From the NCBI RefSeq assembly GCF_023896955.1, contig NZ_JAMHIW010000028.1:1-33719 (forward strand): DNA of 33,719 nucleotides. The letters are read 5' to 3'. The translations under genes were made by a program, and so were the position numbers. The stretch is from Micromonospora sp. RHAY321 (GTDB lineage: Bacteria > Actinomycetota > Actinomycetes > Mycobacteriales > Micromonosporaceae). Below, one piece after another: positions 1 through 6,358 of this stretch (positions within the stretch are counted from its first letter, which is position 1; every line of letters starts with the position of its first letter). Under the pieces are notes generated by a model, which did not search any database, was not told where the DNA came from, and saw only the letters and a list, made by a program, of their open reading frames with translations.

Positions 1-77
1 CCCGGACGAATCGGCGCGAAGCCGATATGAGCCCGGCCGAAACTGCAAGATCGCGGAAGGCCAGGGGCGGGCGCGGA

Positions 78-122
78 AACGACAGCTCGCGGCATCCCGG
101 GGGATGGCCGCGAGCTGTCGTT
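78..122 (-). terminator. Hairpin terminator after the DUF3618 gene
   Basis: There is a perfect 16-bp inverted repeat, with arms at 78-93 and 107-122 and a 13-nt loop. It starts 12 bp past the stop codon of the minus-strand gene ending at 135. Read on the minus strand it is followed only by a short T run, as is common for actinobacterial terminators. Bases 1-77 show no supported gene. Confidence 0.75.
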
Positions 123-134
123 CGTCGAGAGTGG

Positions 135-785
135 TCAGGAGATGACCTGTTGGCGGGACTGCTGGGCCTGGTCCTTCACGTCCTGCGCGGCCGATTTGCT
201 GTCGTCCTTGACCGCGTGCACCGCGTCCTGGGCGGTGGACTTCACCGACTCGGCCGCCTGCTGGGCCGGCTCGCGCAGCTCCTCCTTGAGCTCGCTGGCC
301 ACCTCGCCCAGCTTCTCCTTCACCGCGCCGCTGTGCTCGCCGACCTTCTCCTTGATCTGGGTCGCGGCCTGCTGCTCGCGGCGGGAAGCCGGGATCAGCG
401 AGGAGGCCAGCCAGCCCACACCGAAGGCGATCAGGCCGGCGGCGAGCGGGTTGCCCTCCGACTTCTGCCGGATCACCCGGGGCGCGCTGTGCGCGGCGTC
501 GCTGACGCTGGAGGCCGCCGAGTGCGCGGCGTCGCTGACGCTGGAAGCCGCCGACGAGGCGCGGTCGCCCACCGAGTGGGCGGCGTGGCCGGTGCCGTGG
601 CCGAGGTCAGACGCGGTTCCCATGACCTTGTCCCTCACATTCTGCAGCGCGGAGCGGGCCCGCTGCTTGCGGTCGTCGACGATGCGGCTGGGGCTGACCT
701 TGTACGCCAACGCATCCACATCGGAGCTGAGGCTGTTGCGGGTGGCTTCGATCTCCCGGCGGATCTGGTCGGGATCGGTGCTCAT
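135..785 (-). CDS. DUF3618 domain-containing protein, LEA-like helical repeats
   Basis: This is a 216-aa protein. Residues 1-55 (starting MSTDPDQIRREIEATR) match the DUF3618 signature: a short helix with the RxEIExTRxxLxxDVDAL pattern. The middle (about 75-100) holds a nearly exact 11-residue tandem repeat, HSAASSVSDAA. One hydrophobic segment, NPLAAGLIAFGVGWLASSLI (about 112-131), probably anchors it in the membrane. The C-terminal 80 residues are Ala/Lys/Glu-rich amphipathic helix, resembling LEA or apolipoprotein-type helices. The ATG is preceded by GGAGGGAG at 8 nt and overlaps the TGA of the upstream Holin-X gene by 4 nt, so the two are translationally coupled. The family has no assigned biochemical function. 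An envelope or stress role is inferred from its neighbours and the stress-type promoter upstream of the operon. Confidence 0.85.
   Translation of the reverse strand: MSTDPDQIRREIEATRNSLSSDVDALAYKVSPSRIVDDRKQRARSALQNVRDKVMGTASDLGHGTGHAAHSVGDRASSAASSVSDAAHSAASSVSDAAHSAPRVIRQKSEGNPLAAGLIAFGVGWLASSLIPASRREQQAATQIKEKVGEHSGAVKEKLGEVASELKEELREPAQQAAESVKSTAQDAVHAVKDDSKSAAQDVKDQAQQSRQQVIS
489..554. repeat. 33-bp tandem repeat, two copies
   Basis: Units at 489-521 and 522-554 differ at one base (32/33 identical; GAG in the first, GAA in the second, plus strand). They lie inside the DUF3618 gene and encode the 11-residue repeat HSAASSVSDAA. The length is a multiple of 3, so expansion or contraction keeps the frame. 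Confidence 0.85.
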
Positions 786-1249
786 CGGGTGACTCCCTCC
801 GGGTGGGGCTTGAGCGCGTCGGGGATCCGCTGCACGCTGTCGTTGGTCTGCTTGAGGCCGCGTACGCGCTCGGCGTTCTTCTTGGCCATGGAGTAGAGGA
901 CCGCGGCGATCACGGCCCAGATGACGGCCACGATGAGGCCTGCCCAGCCGGCGTCCATCACGTTGGACAGCCCGGCCCAGAGGGCCAGCGACAGGAAGAG
1001 CGCCACCATGTAGCCGCCGAAGCCGGCGCCACCGAAGAGCCCGGCGGCCTTGCCCGCCTTCTTGCCCTCCTGGCGGATCTCGGCCTTGGCCAGCTCCACC
1101 TCCTGGCGCATCAGCGTCGACATGTCGCTGGTGACCTGGCGCAGCAGCTCACCGATGGAGCTGCCCTTCACCTCCGCCGCGGTGTGCGGGGCACCCGCGT
1201 CGGGGTGGTATCCGGAGCCCAGTCCGGACCCCTGCGTCGGCATGCTCAT
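782..1249 (-). CDS. Phage-holin-like (Actinobacterial Holin-X) membrane protein
   Basis: This 155-aa protein matches the actinobacterial Holin-X/phage_holin_3_6 family. A soluble N-terminus is followed by an amphipathic helix (SSIGELLRQVTSDMSTLMRQEVELAKAEI) that typifies the family. Two membrane segments follow, at about 70-97 (GLFGGAGFGGYMVALFLSLALW) and 103-122 (AGLIVAVIWAVIAAVLYSM). The tail is charged and lies on the cytoplasmic side. The ATG at 1249 has GGGAGG 7 nt upstream. The gene sits 31 bp after the 256-aa gene and overlaps the DUF3618 gene by 4 nt, so the three are probably one transcript. Despite the name, chromosomal members are not phage lysis genes as far as known. They commonly sit beside DUF3618 genes, as here. 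Confidence 0.85.
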   Translation of the reverse strand: MSMPTQGSGLGSGYHPDAGAPHTAAEVKGSSIGELLRQVTSDMSTLMRQEVELAKAEIRQEGKKAGKAAGLFGGAGFGGYMVALFLSLALWAGLSNVMDAGWAGLIVAVIWAVIAAVLYSMAKKNAERVRGLKQTNDSVQRIPDALKPHPEGVTR

Positions 1250-1280
1250 GCCGTCGCCTCCCTTCGGATGACTCGGTCGC

Positions 1281-2051
1281 TCACGGGCGGGTGGTGCCGC
1301 TGGACGGCACGCCGGGCAGCGGGTCGGTCTGGTTCACCGGCGGCAACGGCTGGCCGGTGCCGGTCGGCTCGGTGTAACCGCCGGAGGTGGGCTCGGTGTA
1401 CGTGCCGGGGGTCGGGTCGAGGTAGCCGCCCGGCGGGACGGCGTCGGGCACCGCGCGGGGCGCCGGCGGAGTCGGGATCACCGCGGTCTGCTCCGGGTCG
1501 TACGCCCCGGCACCCCGGTAGGTCGAGGAGCCGCTGCCAGAGTCGTCGCCGGCGGCGGAGATGCCGCGGGTCAGCCGGCCGGCCAGCACGCCGAGAACCG
1601 CCGCGCCCACCAGGAAGGTGCCCGGGTTGCGTCGCGCGTAGTCGCGTACCTCGGTGATCAGGTCGCCGGGCTCGCGCTCCTCGAGCCAGCCGGCCACGCC
1701 GTGGACCCGGTCGGCGGCCTGGCGGGCCAGCTCGCTCACCGGGCCGGCCTGGCCGCCCTGCTCGGCCATCGAGCGCATCTCGTCGGCCAGCGAACGCAGC
1801 CCACCGGCGGCCCGGCGCTGCTGCTCGCCGGTCTGGCTGGCGAGCTGGATGCGGGCCTCGCCGTACAGGTTGCGGGCCTGCCGGGCAGCCTCGCGGCCAA
1901 CCTCGGTGCCCTGCTCCTTGGCGGTCTGCGCGACCGCCCCGCCGGCCTGCGCGGCCTCGGAACCGACCTGGCGCGCCTGATCGCGGACGCCACCGCCGTT
2001 GGTCGACTCCTGCCCGTACGTGGAAGTCGTGGGTGACAGATCGTAAGTCAT
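1281..2051 (-). CDS. Helical membrane-anchored protein with Pro/Gly-rich tail, unknown function
   Basis: This is a 256-aa protein with no family that I recognise with confidence. Residues 20-125 are an Ala/Gln/Glu-rich amphipathic helical region (ARQVGSEAAQAGGAVAQTAK and following), similar in style to late-embryogenesis-like stress proteins. A hydrophobic segment lies at about 145-163 (GTFLVGAAVLGVLAGRLT). The C-terminal 90 residues are disordered and Pro/Gly/Thr-rich, with imperfect repeats around GGYLDPTPGTYTEPTSGGYTEPTG. The ATG at 2051 follows the purine-rich stretch GGAAGGGAAA. It is the first gene of the operon that continues into the Holin-X and DUF3618 genes. In this order it looks like an envelope partner of those two, which is an inference from position and helix type only. 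Confidence 0.75.
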   Translation of the reverse strand: MTYDLSPTTSTYGQESTNGGGVRDQARQVGSEAAQAGGAVAQTAKEQGTEVGREAARQARNLYGEARIQLASQTGEQQRRAAGGLRSLADEMRSMAEQGGQAGPVSELARQAADRVHGVAGWLEEREPGDLITEVRDYARRNPGTFLVGAAVLGVLAGRLTRGISAAGDDSGSGSSTYRGAGAYDPEQTAVIPTPPAPRAVPDAVPPGGYLDPTPGTYTEPTSGGYTEPTGTGQPLPPVNQTDPLPGVPSSGTTRP

Positions 2052-2130
2052 GATTTCCCTTCCGCTCGGAAAGTCGTCGCGGTTGTGCTGGGGGGATTCG
2101 GCTGCGTCGCCGCCGCCGTCGACAATTCAC

Positions 2131-2156
2131 CTACCCTCCGTTCCGGCTTCCATACC
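2131..2156 (-). promoter_or_regulatory. Possible SigB/SigF-type stress promoter of the DUF3618 operon
   Basis: On the minus strand GGTATG (-35 region, 2156-2151) is followed after 14 bp by GGGTAG (-10, 2136-2131). This is close to the actinobacterial SigB/SigF pattern GGTTTC, N14-17, GGGTAT. It lies 80 bp upstream of the operon's first ATG. The -35 match is only 4 of 6. Confidence 0.35.
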
Positions 2157-2281
2157 TCTTCGTGCATTTCTCTGCGCGGCCGGTCGGATCAACTTCAAAA
2201 TGGAGGATCGTCGGGCTGCGTCACGTCGCCGCCGCGGACAGTGAGGTTCGCAGGGCTGACAGATCCACGGAGGTGGCAGCG

Positions 2282-2773
2282 ATGGCACGAGACGCGCGAG
2301 GGGCCCGATCGGCGGGTTCCCGGCCCCGGGTGCAGTCGGCTGCGCTGGCCGTGGCCGGTGTCTTCCTGCTGGTCGGCATCCTCGGCTACATCCCCGGCAT
2401 CACCACCGACTACGGCGAGCTGAGGTTCGCCGGGCACCACTCGGACGCCAAGCTGCTCGGGCTGTTCCAGGTGTCGATCCTGCACAACGCGGTGCACCTG
2501 CTGTACGGGTTGGCCGGCCTGGTGCTGGCCCGCAGCGTCGCCGGATCCCGGCTCTTCCTGGCCGTCGGCGGCGCCAGCTACCTGGCCCTCTGGCTGTACG
2601 GGCTGGCGATCGAGGGGATCGACCCGGAGAGTGGGGCGAACATCCTGCCGATCAACGACGCCGACAACTGGCTGCACCTCGCGCTCGGCTTCGGCATGCT
2701 GGCGCTCGGGCTGCTGCTGTCCAACCGGGCAGGCACCGGCGGGCGTCTGGACACCCCCCTCGACCGGCCCTGA
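2282..2773 (+). CDS. DUF4383 domain-containing membrane protein
   Basis: This is a 163-aa integral membrane protein. The DUF4383 pattern is clear: TM1 (about 17-36, LAVAGVFLLVGILGYIPGIT), a segment with LLGLFQVSILHNAVHLLYGLAGL, TM3 (about 85-105) and TM4 near the end (NWLHLALGFGMLALGLLL). The paired H-N-x-V-H-L and N-W-L-H motifs are family hallmarks. I chose the ATG at 2282 because GGAGG lies 8 nt upstream. The frame stays open 40 codons further upstream, but no ribosome-binding site is seen there. The function of the family is unknown. It lies between the divergent stress-type operon and the DUF6766 gene. Confidence 0.85.
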   Translation: MARDARGARSAGSRPRVQSAALAVAGVFLLVGILGYIPGITTDYGELRFAGHHSDAKLLGLFQVSILHNAVHLLYGLAGLVLARSVAGSRLFLAVGGASYLALWLYGLAIEGIDPESGANILPINDADNWLHLALGFGMLALGLLLSNRAGTGGRLDTPLDRP

Positions 2774-2787
2774 CCTGGCGTTGCGGC

Positions 2788-2815
2788 GGTTTCGTCGTCG
2801 CAGGAGTGTGGGTAA
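2788..2815 (+). promoter_or_regulatory. SigB/SigF-type promoter for the DUF6766 gene
   Basis: GGTTTC at 2788-2793, a 16-bp spacer, and GGGTAA at 2810-2815 match the SigF/SigB consensus (GGTTTC, about 14-17 bp, GGGTAT) at 11 of 12 positions. Transcription would start near 2822, leaving a short leader with AAGGAGG in front of the ATG at 2846. Confidence 0.55.
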
Positions 2816-2845
2816 CGGGGGGGTTGATCCTTGAAGGAGGACGAC

Positions 2846-3505
2846 ATGCCTCGGTGGCTACGCGACAACGCGCTGAGCATCGCCATGCTCGGCGCGTTCC
2901 TGGTTTTTCTGGTGTTGCAGAGCATCTTCGGGTGGCAGACCCACAACGAGGAGTTGACCGAGTTCGGGGCCGCGCCGCTGAGCTGGCCGGCGTACCTGAC
3001 CACCGGGCACTTCGCCGAGGCGGTCTTCGAGAACTGGGAGTCCGAGTTCCTCCAGATGGGCGGGTACGTGCTGCTCACCGCGTACCTGGTGCAGCGCGGT
3101 TCGGCCGAGTCGAAGCCGATGGACCAGACCGACCGGCCGGAGGACGACGAGCGCCGGGCCACCGCGCAGTCGCCGTGGCCGGTGCGCGTCGGCGGGCTGC
3201 CGCTGGTGGTCTACCGCAACAGCCTGTCCATCGCACTGCTGCTGATCTTCGCCGGCTCGTTCGTGGGGCACCTGCTCGGCGGCACCGCCGCGTACAACCA
3301 GGAGCAGGCGTTGCAGAGCGGGGCACCGCCGATCGGGGTCTGGGACTTCCTCGGCACCAGCGACTTCTGGTTCCAGTCGATGCAGAACTGGCAGAGCGAG
3401 TTCCTGGCGGTCGGCGCGCTGATCCTGCTGAGCATCGTCCTGCGCCAGCACGCCTCACCCGAGTCCAAGCCGGTCACGGTCGAGCACGCCAGCACCGGCG
3501 CCTGA
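2846..3505 (+). CDS. DUF6766 family membrane protein
   Basis: This is a 219-aa membrane protein. It shows an internal near-duplication typical of the DUF6766 family. The N-terminal half runs LRDNALSIAMLGAFLVFLV ... NWESEFLQMGGYVLLTAYLVQRGS. The C-terminal half runs YRNSLSIALLLIFAGSFVGHLL ... NWQSEFLAVGALILLSIVLRQHAS. Each half has two membrane helices, a N-W-x-S-E-F-L motif and a following S-A/P-E-S-K-P motif. I chose the ATG at 2846 because AAGGAGG lies 5 nt upstream; the in-frame TTG at 2831 would overlap that site. A SigB/SigF-like promoter precedes it. Function is unknown, and a stress role is inferred from the promoter. Confidence 0.85.
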   Translation: MPRWLRDNALSIAMLGAFLVFLVLQSIFGWQTHNEELTEFGAAPLSWPAYLTTGHFAEAVFENWESEFLQMGGYVLLTAYLVQRGSAESKPMDQTDRPEDDERRATAQSPWPVRVGGLPLVVYRNSLSIALLLIFAGSFVGHLLGGTAAYNQEQALQSGAPPIGVWDFLGTSDFWFQSMQNWQSEFLAVGALILLSIVLRQHASPESKPVTVEHASTGA

Positions 3506-3512
3506 GCGCCGG
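3495..3512 (+). terminator. Short hairpin with the stop codon in its loop
   Basis: CCGGCGC at 3495-3501 pairs with GCGCCGG at 3506-3512. The 4-nt loop CTGA contains the TGA stop of the DUF6766 gene. It is probably the 3' end hairpin for this transcript. There is no T tract. Confidence 0.45.
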
Positions 3513-3521
3513 GTGCGGCGG

Positions 3522-3539
3522 CGCGGCCGTCAGGCCGCG
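3522..3539 (-). terminator. Short hairpin with the stop codon in its loop (acetyltransferase gene)
   Basis: CGCGGCC at 3522-3528 pairs with GGCCGCG at 3533-3539. The 4-nt loop holds the minus-strand TGA of the GNAT gene. It mirrors the hairpin at 3495-3512 of the convergent gene. Confidence 0.45.
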
Positions 3540-3979
3540 ACCGGCAGCCGCTTGGCGAAACAGACGCTGTACGGGTTGTGCACGTACTCGCCGTAGACCG
3601 GGATCGGGTCGTAGCCGCACGAGGTGTACAACCCGATGGCGGCCGGCAGGTAGGTACCGGTCTCCAGGCAGACCACCGAGTGCCCCTGCCGGAACGCCAA
3701 CTCCTCCAGCGCGCCGAGCAACTGGCGGGCGATCCCCCGCCCCCGGTACGCCGGCCGGACGTACATCCGCTTGACCTCGCCGGTGGCGGCGTCGAGCGAC
3801 TGGAGCCCGCCGCAGGCGACGGCCCGGCCGTTCAGCACCACCGCGAGGTAGCGGATGTCGTCGTGGGTGACGGTGACCTGCCCGTCCAACCCGCCATCGG
3901 CCTCGCGCAGCTCACGCTGCTGCGCGATGACGAGGGCGGAGATCTCCGCATCGATGGCGGGCCGCGATTCGATCAGCAT
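3530..3979 (-). CDS. GNAT family N-acetyltransferase
   Basis: This is a 149-aa single-domain GNAT acetyltransferase. Motif A, the acetyl-CoA pyrophosphate loop, is visible as VKRMYVRPAYRGRGIARQLL, with R-G-R-G-I-A near residues 79-84. The C-terminal strand and helix (VVCLETGTYLPAAIGLYTSCGYDPI ... FAKRL) match motif B and the Y-x-x-x-G-Y of the fold. The acceptor substrate cannot be read from sequence. The start is either ATG 3979 or the GTG just before it (3982). No Shine-Dalgarno is visible, but TAGCGT at 3991-3986 (minus strand) lies 6 nt before the ATG, so a leaderless transcript is likely. It is convergent with the DUF6766 gene and 70 bp downstream of obgE. Confidence 0.85.
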   Translation of the reverse strand: MLIESRPAIDAEISALVIAQQRELREADGGLDGQVTVTHDDIRYLAVVLNGRAVACGGLQSLDAATGEVKRMYVRPAYRGRGIARQLLGALEELAFRQGHSVVCLETGTYLPAAIGLYTSCGYDPIPVYGEYVHNPYSVCFAKRLPVAA

Positions 3980-4049
3980 CACCCAACGCTAGGCCGGGCT
4001 GATTTCGCGGAGGTTTCCGGCAATCAACCCGATCACGGAGCGCAACGGG

Positions 4050-5519
4050 CTATTCGGCGTCGTCCTCGTCGATGTCCACGACGTCGTCGGACGCGTCGGC
4101 ACCCACCTCGTCACCCGAGCGCACCCGGCGAGCCTTGCGGGCGGCGAGCCGTTCCGCCGCACGTGCCCGGTTCGACCTCGCCTCCAGCCGGACGTCGGTG
4201 CCCCGGTTGCCGGGCGTGAACTCCACGCCGGCGTAGAGCGTCGGCTGCCAGTCGAACTCGCGCGCGCCGATCCGGACCAGGTCGCCGGGCTGCGCGCCGG
4301 CCTTGGCCAGCTTGTCCTCCACCCCGAGCCGGGCCAGCCGGTCGGCCAGGTAGCCGACCGCCTCGTCGTTGTCGAAGTTGGTCTGCTTGACCCACCGCTC
4401 CGGCCGGACGCCCCGGACGGTGAACGAGCCGTCCGTCTCGGCCGTGATGGTGAAGCCCTCGTCGTCCACGGCCGTCGGCCGGATGACGATCCGGGTCGGC
4501 TCGGCCGGCGGCGCGGCCTTGCGCTGCGCGTCGACCAGCTCGGCCATCGCGTAGGTGAGCTCCTTGAGCCCCTCCCGGGTGGCCGCGGAGACCTCGAACA
4601 CCCGGTAGCCGCGCTCCTCCAGGTCGGGACGCACGATCTCGGCGAGGTCGCGGCCGTCCGGCACGTCGACCTTGTTCACGGCCACCAGTCGCGGGCGGTC
4701 GGCCAGCCCGCCGTACTCGTTCAGCTCGGCCTCGATGGTCTCGATGTCGGCGACCGGGTCGCGGCCCGGCTCCAGGGTCGCCGAGTCGATGACGTGCACC
4801 AGCACGGCGCAGCGCTCGATGTGCCGCAGGAACTCCAGGCCCAGCCCCTTGCCGGTGGCCGCGCCCGGGATCAGGCCCGGCACGTCGGCGACGGTGAAGG
4901 TGTGGTTGTCCACCCGGACCACACCGAGGTTGGGCACCAGGGTGGTGAACGGGTAGTCGGCGATCTTGGGCTTGGCGGCGGAGATCACCGAGATCAGCGA
5001 CGACTTGCCGGCCGACGGGAAGCCCACCAGGCCCACGTCGGCGACGCTCTTGAGCTCCAGCACCACGTCCAACTGGTCGCCGGGCTCACCCAGCTCGGCG
5101 AAGCCGGGAGCCTTGCGCTTGGCGTTGGCCAGCGAGGCGTTGCCCCGCCCGCCACGCCCGCCGCGGGCCACCTCGAAGGTGGTGCCGGCGCCGACCATGT
5201 CGGCCAGCACGGTGCCGTCGAGGGTCTGCACCACGGTGCCGTTCGGCACCTTGAGCACCAGGTCCTGGCCGTTGGCCCCGTCCCGGTTCGACCCCGCGCC
5301 ACCCTTGCCGCTGTCGGCCTTGACGTGCGGGCGGAAGTGGAAGTCGAGCAGCGTGGTCACCTGCGGGTCGACCACCAGGGACACGCTGCCGCCGTGCCCG
5401 CCGTTGCCGCCGTCCGGCCCGCCGAAGGGCTTGAACTTCTCGCGGTGGATCGAGGCACAACCGTGCCCGCCATCGCCGGCCTGCAGGTGCAGAACGACCC
5501 GGTCAACGAACGTCGCCAC
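4050..5519 (-). CDS. obgE: GTPase ObgE/CgtA
   Basis: This 489-aa ribosome-associated GTPase acts in late 50S subunit assembly and stringent/growth control. Residues 1-158 form the glycine-rich Obg fold (GGNGGHGGSV, GKGGAGSN, GGRGGRGN). The G domain follows, with G1 GFPSAGKSS (166-174), switch I TT (192-193), G3 DVPG (212-215) and G4 NKVD (282-285). The C-terminal OCT domain found in Gram-positive Obg lies at about 345-430. The last 50 residues are a basic then acidic tail ending DDVVDIDEDDAE. The start is GTG 5519 with GGAAGGA about 8 nt upstream. It follows rpmA, as in most bacteria, but a strong terminator and a 17-bp palindrome stand between them. Confidence 0.97.
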   Translation of the reverse strand: MATFVDRVVLHLQAGDGGHGCASIHREKFKPFGGPDGGNGGHGGSVSLVVDPQVTTLLDFHFRPHVKADSGKGGAGSNRDGANGQDLVLKVPNGTVVQTLDGTVLADMVGAGTTFEVARGGRGGRGNASLANAKRKAPGFAELGEPGDQLDVVLELKSVADVGLVGFPSAGKSSLISVISAAKPKIADYPFTTLVPNLGVVRVDNHTFTVADVPGLIPGAATGKGLGLEFLRHIERCAVLVHVIDSATLEPGRDPVADIETIEAELNEYGGLADRPRLVAVNKVDVPDGRDLAEIVRPDLEERGYRVFEVSAATREGLKELTYAMAELVDAQRKAAPPAEPTRIVIRPTAVDDEGFTITAETDGSFTVRGVRPERWVKQTNFDNDEAVGYLADRLARLGVEDKLAKAGAQPGDLVRIGAREFDWQPTLYAGVEFTPGNRGTDVRLEARSNRARAAERLAARKARRVRSGDEVGADASDDVVDIDEDDAE

Positions 5520-5535
5520 GGCGTCAATCCTTCCA

Positions 5536-5552
5536 GCGAGGTCCGACCTCGC
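5536..5552. promoter_or_regulatory. Perfect 17-bp palindrome just upstream of the obgE ribosome-binding site
   Basis: GCGAGGTC and GACCTCGC flank a single central base. It lies directly upstream of the obgE Shine-Dalgarno (5529-5535). It could be a protein operator, or in RNA a 7-bp hairpin with a 3-nt loop next to the ribosome-binding site. Confidence 0.45.
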
Positions 5553-5562
5553 ACTGCGAAAA

Positions 5563-5606
5563 AAGCTAAGCGGGCCGGGACCCGGAGGTCGCGGCCCGCT
5601 TAGCTT
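5563..5606 (-). terminator. Intrinsic terminator between rpmA and obgE
   Basis: This is a perfect 14-bp inverted repeat: AAGCTAAGCGGGCC at 5563-5576 and its complement at 5593-5606, with a 16-nt loop. Read on the minus strand, the stem is followed by a T run (the stem end plus run gives six T), making a classical Rho-independent terminator. It starts 6 bp after the rpmA stop. obgE would therefore need read-through or its own promoter in the 43 bp before its start. Confidence 0.9.
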
Positions 5607-5611
5607 GAGAG

Positions 5612-5866
5612 CTACTGCTGCGGAACGATGCTGACGGTCTTGCGACCGCGCTTGGTGCCGAACAGGACCGCACCGGCCGACAGCGCGAACAGCGTGTCGT
5701 CGCCGCCACGGCCGACCAGGTCACCGGGGTGGAACTTGGTGCCACGCTGCCGGATGATGATCTCACCCGCGCTGACGACCTGACCACCGAAGCGCTTCAC
5801 GCCGAGTCGCTGGGCCGCGGAGTCACGACCGTTACGCGAGCTGGACGCACCCTTTTTGTGAGCCAT
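5612..5866 (-). CDS. rpmA: 50S ribosomal protein L27
   Basis: This is an 84-aa L27, the usual length, with the conserved start MAHKKGASSSRNGRDS and the core QRLGVKRFGGQVVSAGEIIIRQRGT. The flexible N-terminus reaches the peptidyl-transferase centre in the ribosome. It lacks the extra cleavable N-terminal extension seen in Firmicutes. It starts 11 bp after rplU in the same transcript and ends at a strong intrinsic terminator. Confidence 0.97.
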   Translation of the reverse strand: MAHKKGASSSRNGRDSAAQRLGVKRFGGQVVSAGEIIIRQRGTKFHPGDLVGRGGDDTLFALSAGAVLFGTKRGRKTVSIVPQQ

Positions 5867-5877
5867 TGGAGGACGAC

Positions 5878-6192
5878 CTACTTCCCGCTGGAGATGCCGG
5901 TCACCTTGACCTGGGTCAACGGCTGGCGGTGACCCTGGCGCTTGTGGTAGCCGGTCTTGTTCTTGAACTTGTGGATCTTGATCTTCGGGCCCTTGGTGTG
6001 CGCGGCGATCTCGCCGGACACCGCGACCTCGGCAAGCTTCGCCGCGTCGGTCACCAGGTCGTCACCGTCGACGAGGAGCACCGCGGTGAGCTTCACCGCG
6101 TCACCGGGAGCACCGGTGAGCTTCTCGACCTCGATCACGTCGCCCTCGGCGACCTTGTACTGCTTGCCGCCGGTCTTGACGATCGCGTACAT
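5878..6192 (-). CDS. rplU: 50S ribosomal protein L21
   Basis: This is a 104-aa L21, the family's normal length. It begins MYAIVKTGGKQYKVAEGDVI and ends KIHKFKNKTGYHKRQGHRQP... with the basic 23S rRNA-binding C-terminus. I chose the ATG at 6192 because it matches the conserved N-terminus and has AGGGAG 10 nt upstream. The open frame continues 35 codons further, but that stretch is not L21-like. It is the first gene of rplU-rpmA, with a leader of about 115 nt if the promoter at 6314-6343 is right. Confidence 0.97.
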   Translation of the reverse strand: MYAIVKTGGKQYKVAEGDVIEVEKLTGAPGDAVKLTAVLLVDGDDLVTDAAKLAEVAVSGEIAAHTKGPKIKIHKFKNKTGYHKRQGHRQPLTQVKVTGISSGK

Positions 6193-6313
6193 CGGAGGCG
6201 GACTCCCTGTCGTTGAGGCTGCTGGCGGTCGTCCCCGCGGCGGCTCGCCGGGTAGCAGTGCACGGCGGCGCGGGCACACGGGAACTCGGCACACCAAAGG
6301 TGGGCCGCAGGCA

Positions 6314-6343
6314 AGAGTACGCCATTGCTGGCCCCGACCCCAA
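6314..6343 (-). promoter_or_regulatory. Probable rplU-rpmA promoter
   Basis: On the minus strand, TTGGGG (6343-6338), an 18-bp spacer and TACTCT (6319-6314) form a plausible vegetative promoter. It lies upstream of a leader of about 115 nt before rplU. The -10 has the TAxxxT form; the -35 matches only TTG. Confidence 0.4.
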
Positions 6344-6358
6344 ACCGGCCCGCCCTGG

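Noticed and set aside
27..896. Long plus-strand open frame opposite the DUF3618 gene
   Set aside because: It is the mirror of the minus-strand coding sequence in high-GC DNA. The minus strand has domain matches and a ribosome-binding site; the plus strand has neither.
782..1249. Holin-like gene as sign of a prophage
   Set aside because: There are no other phage genes, integrase or attachment sites nearby. Holin-X family genes occur on chromosomes beside DUF3618 genes.
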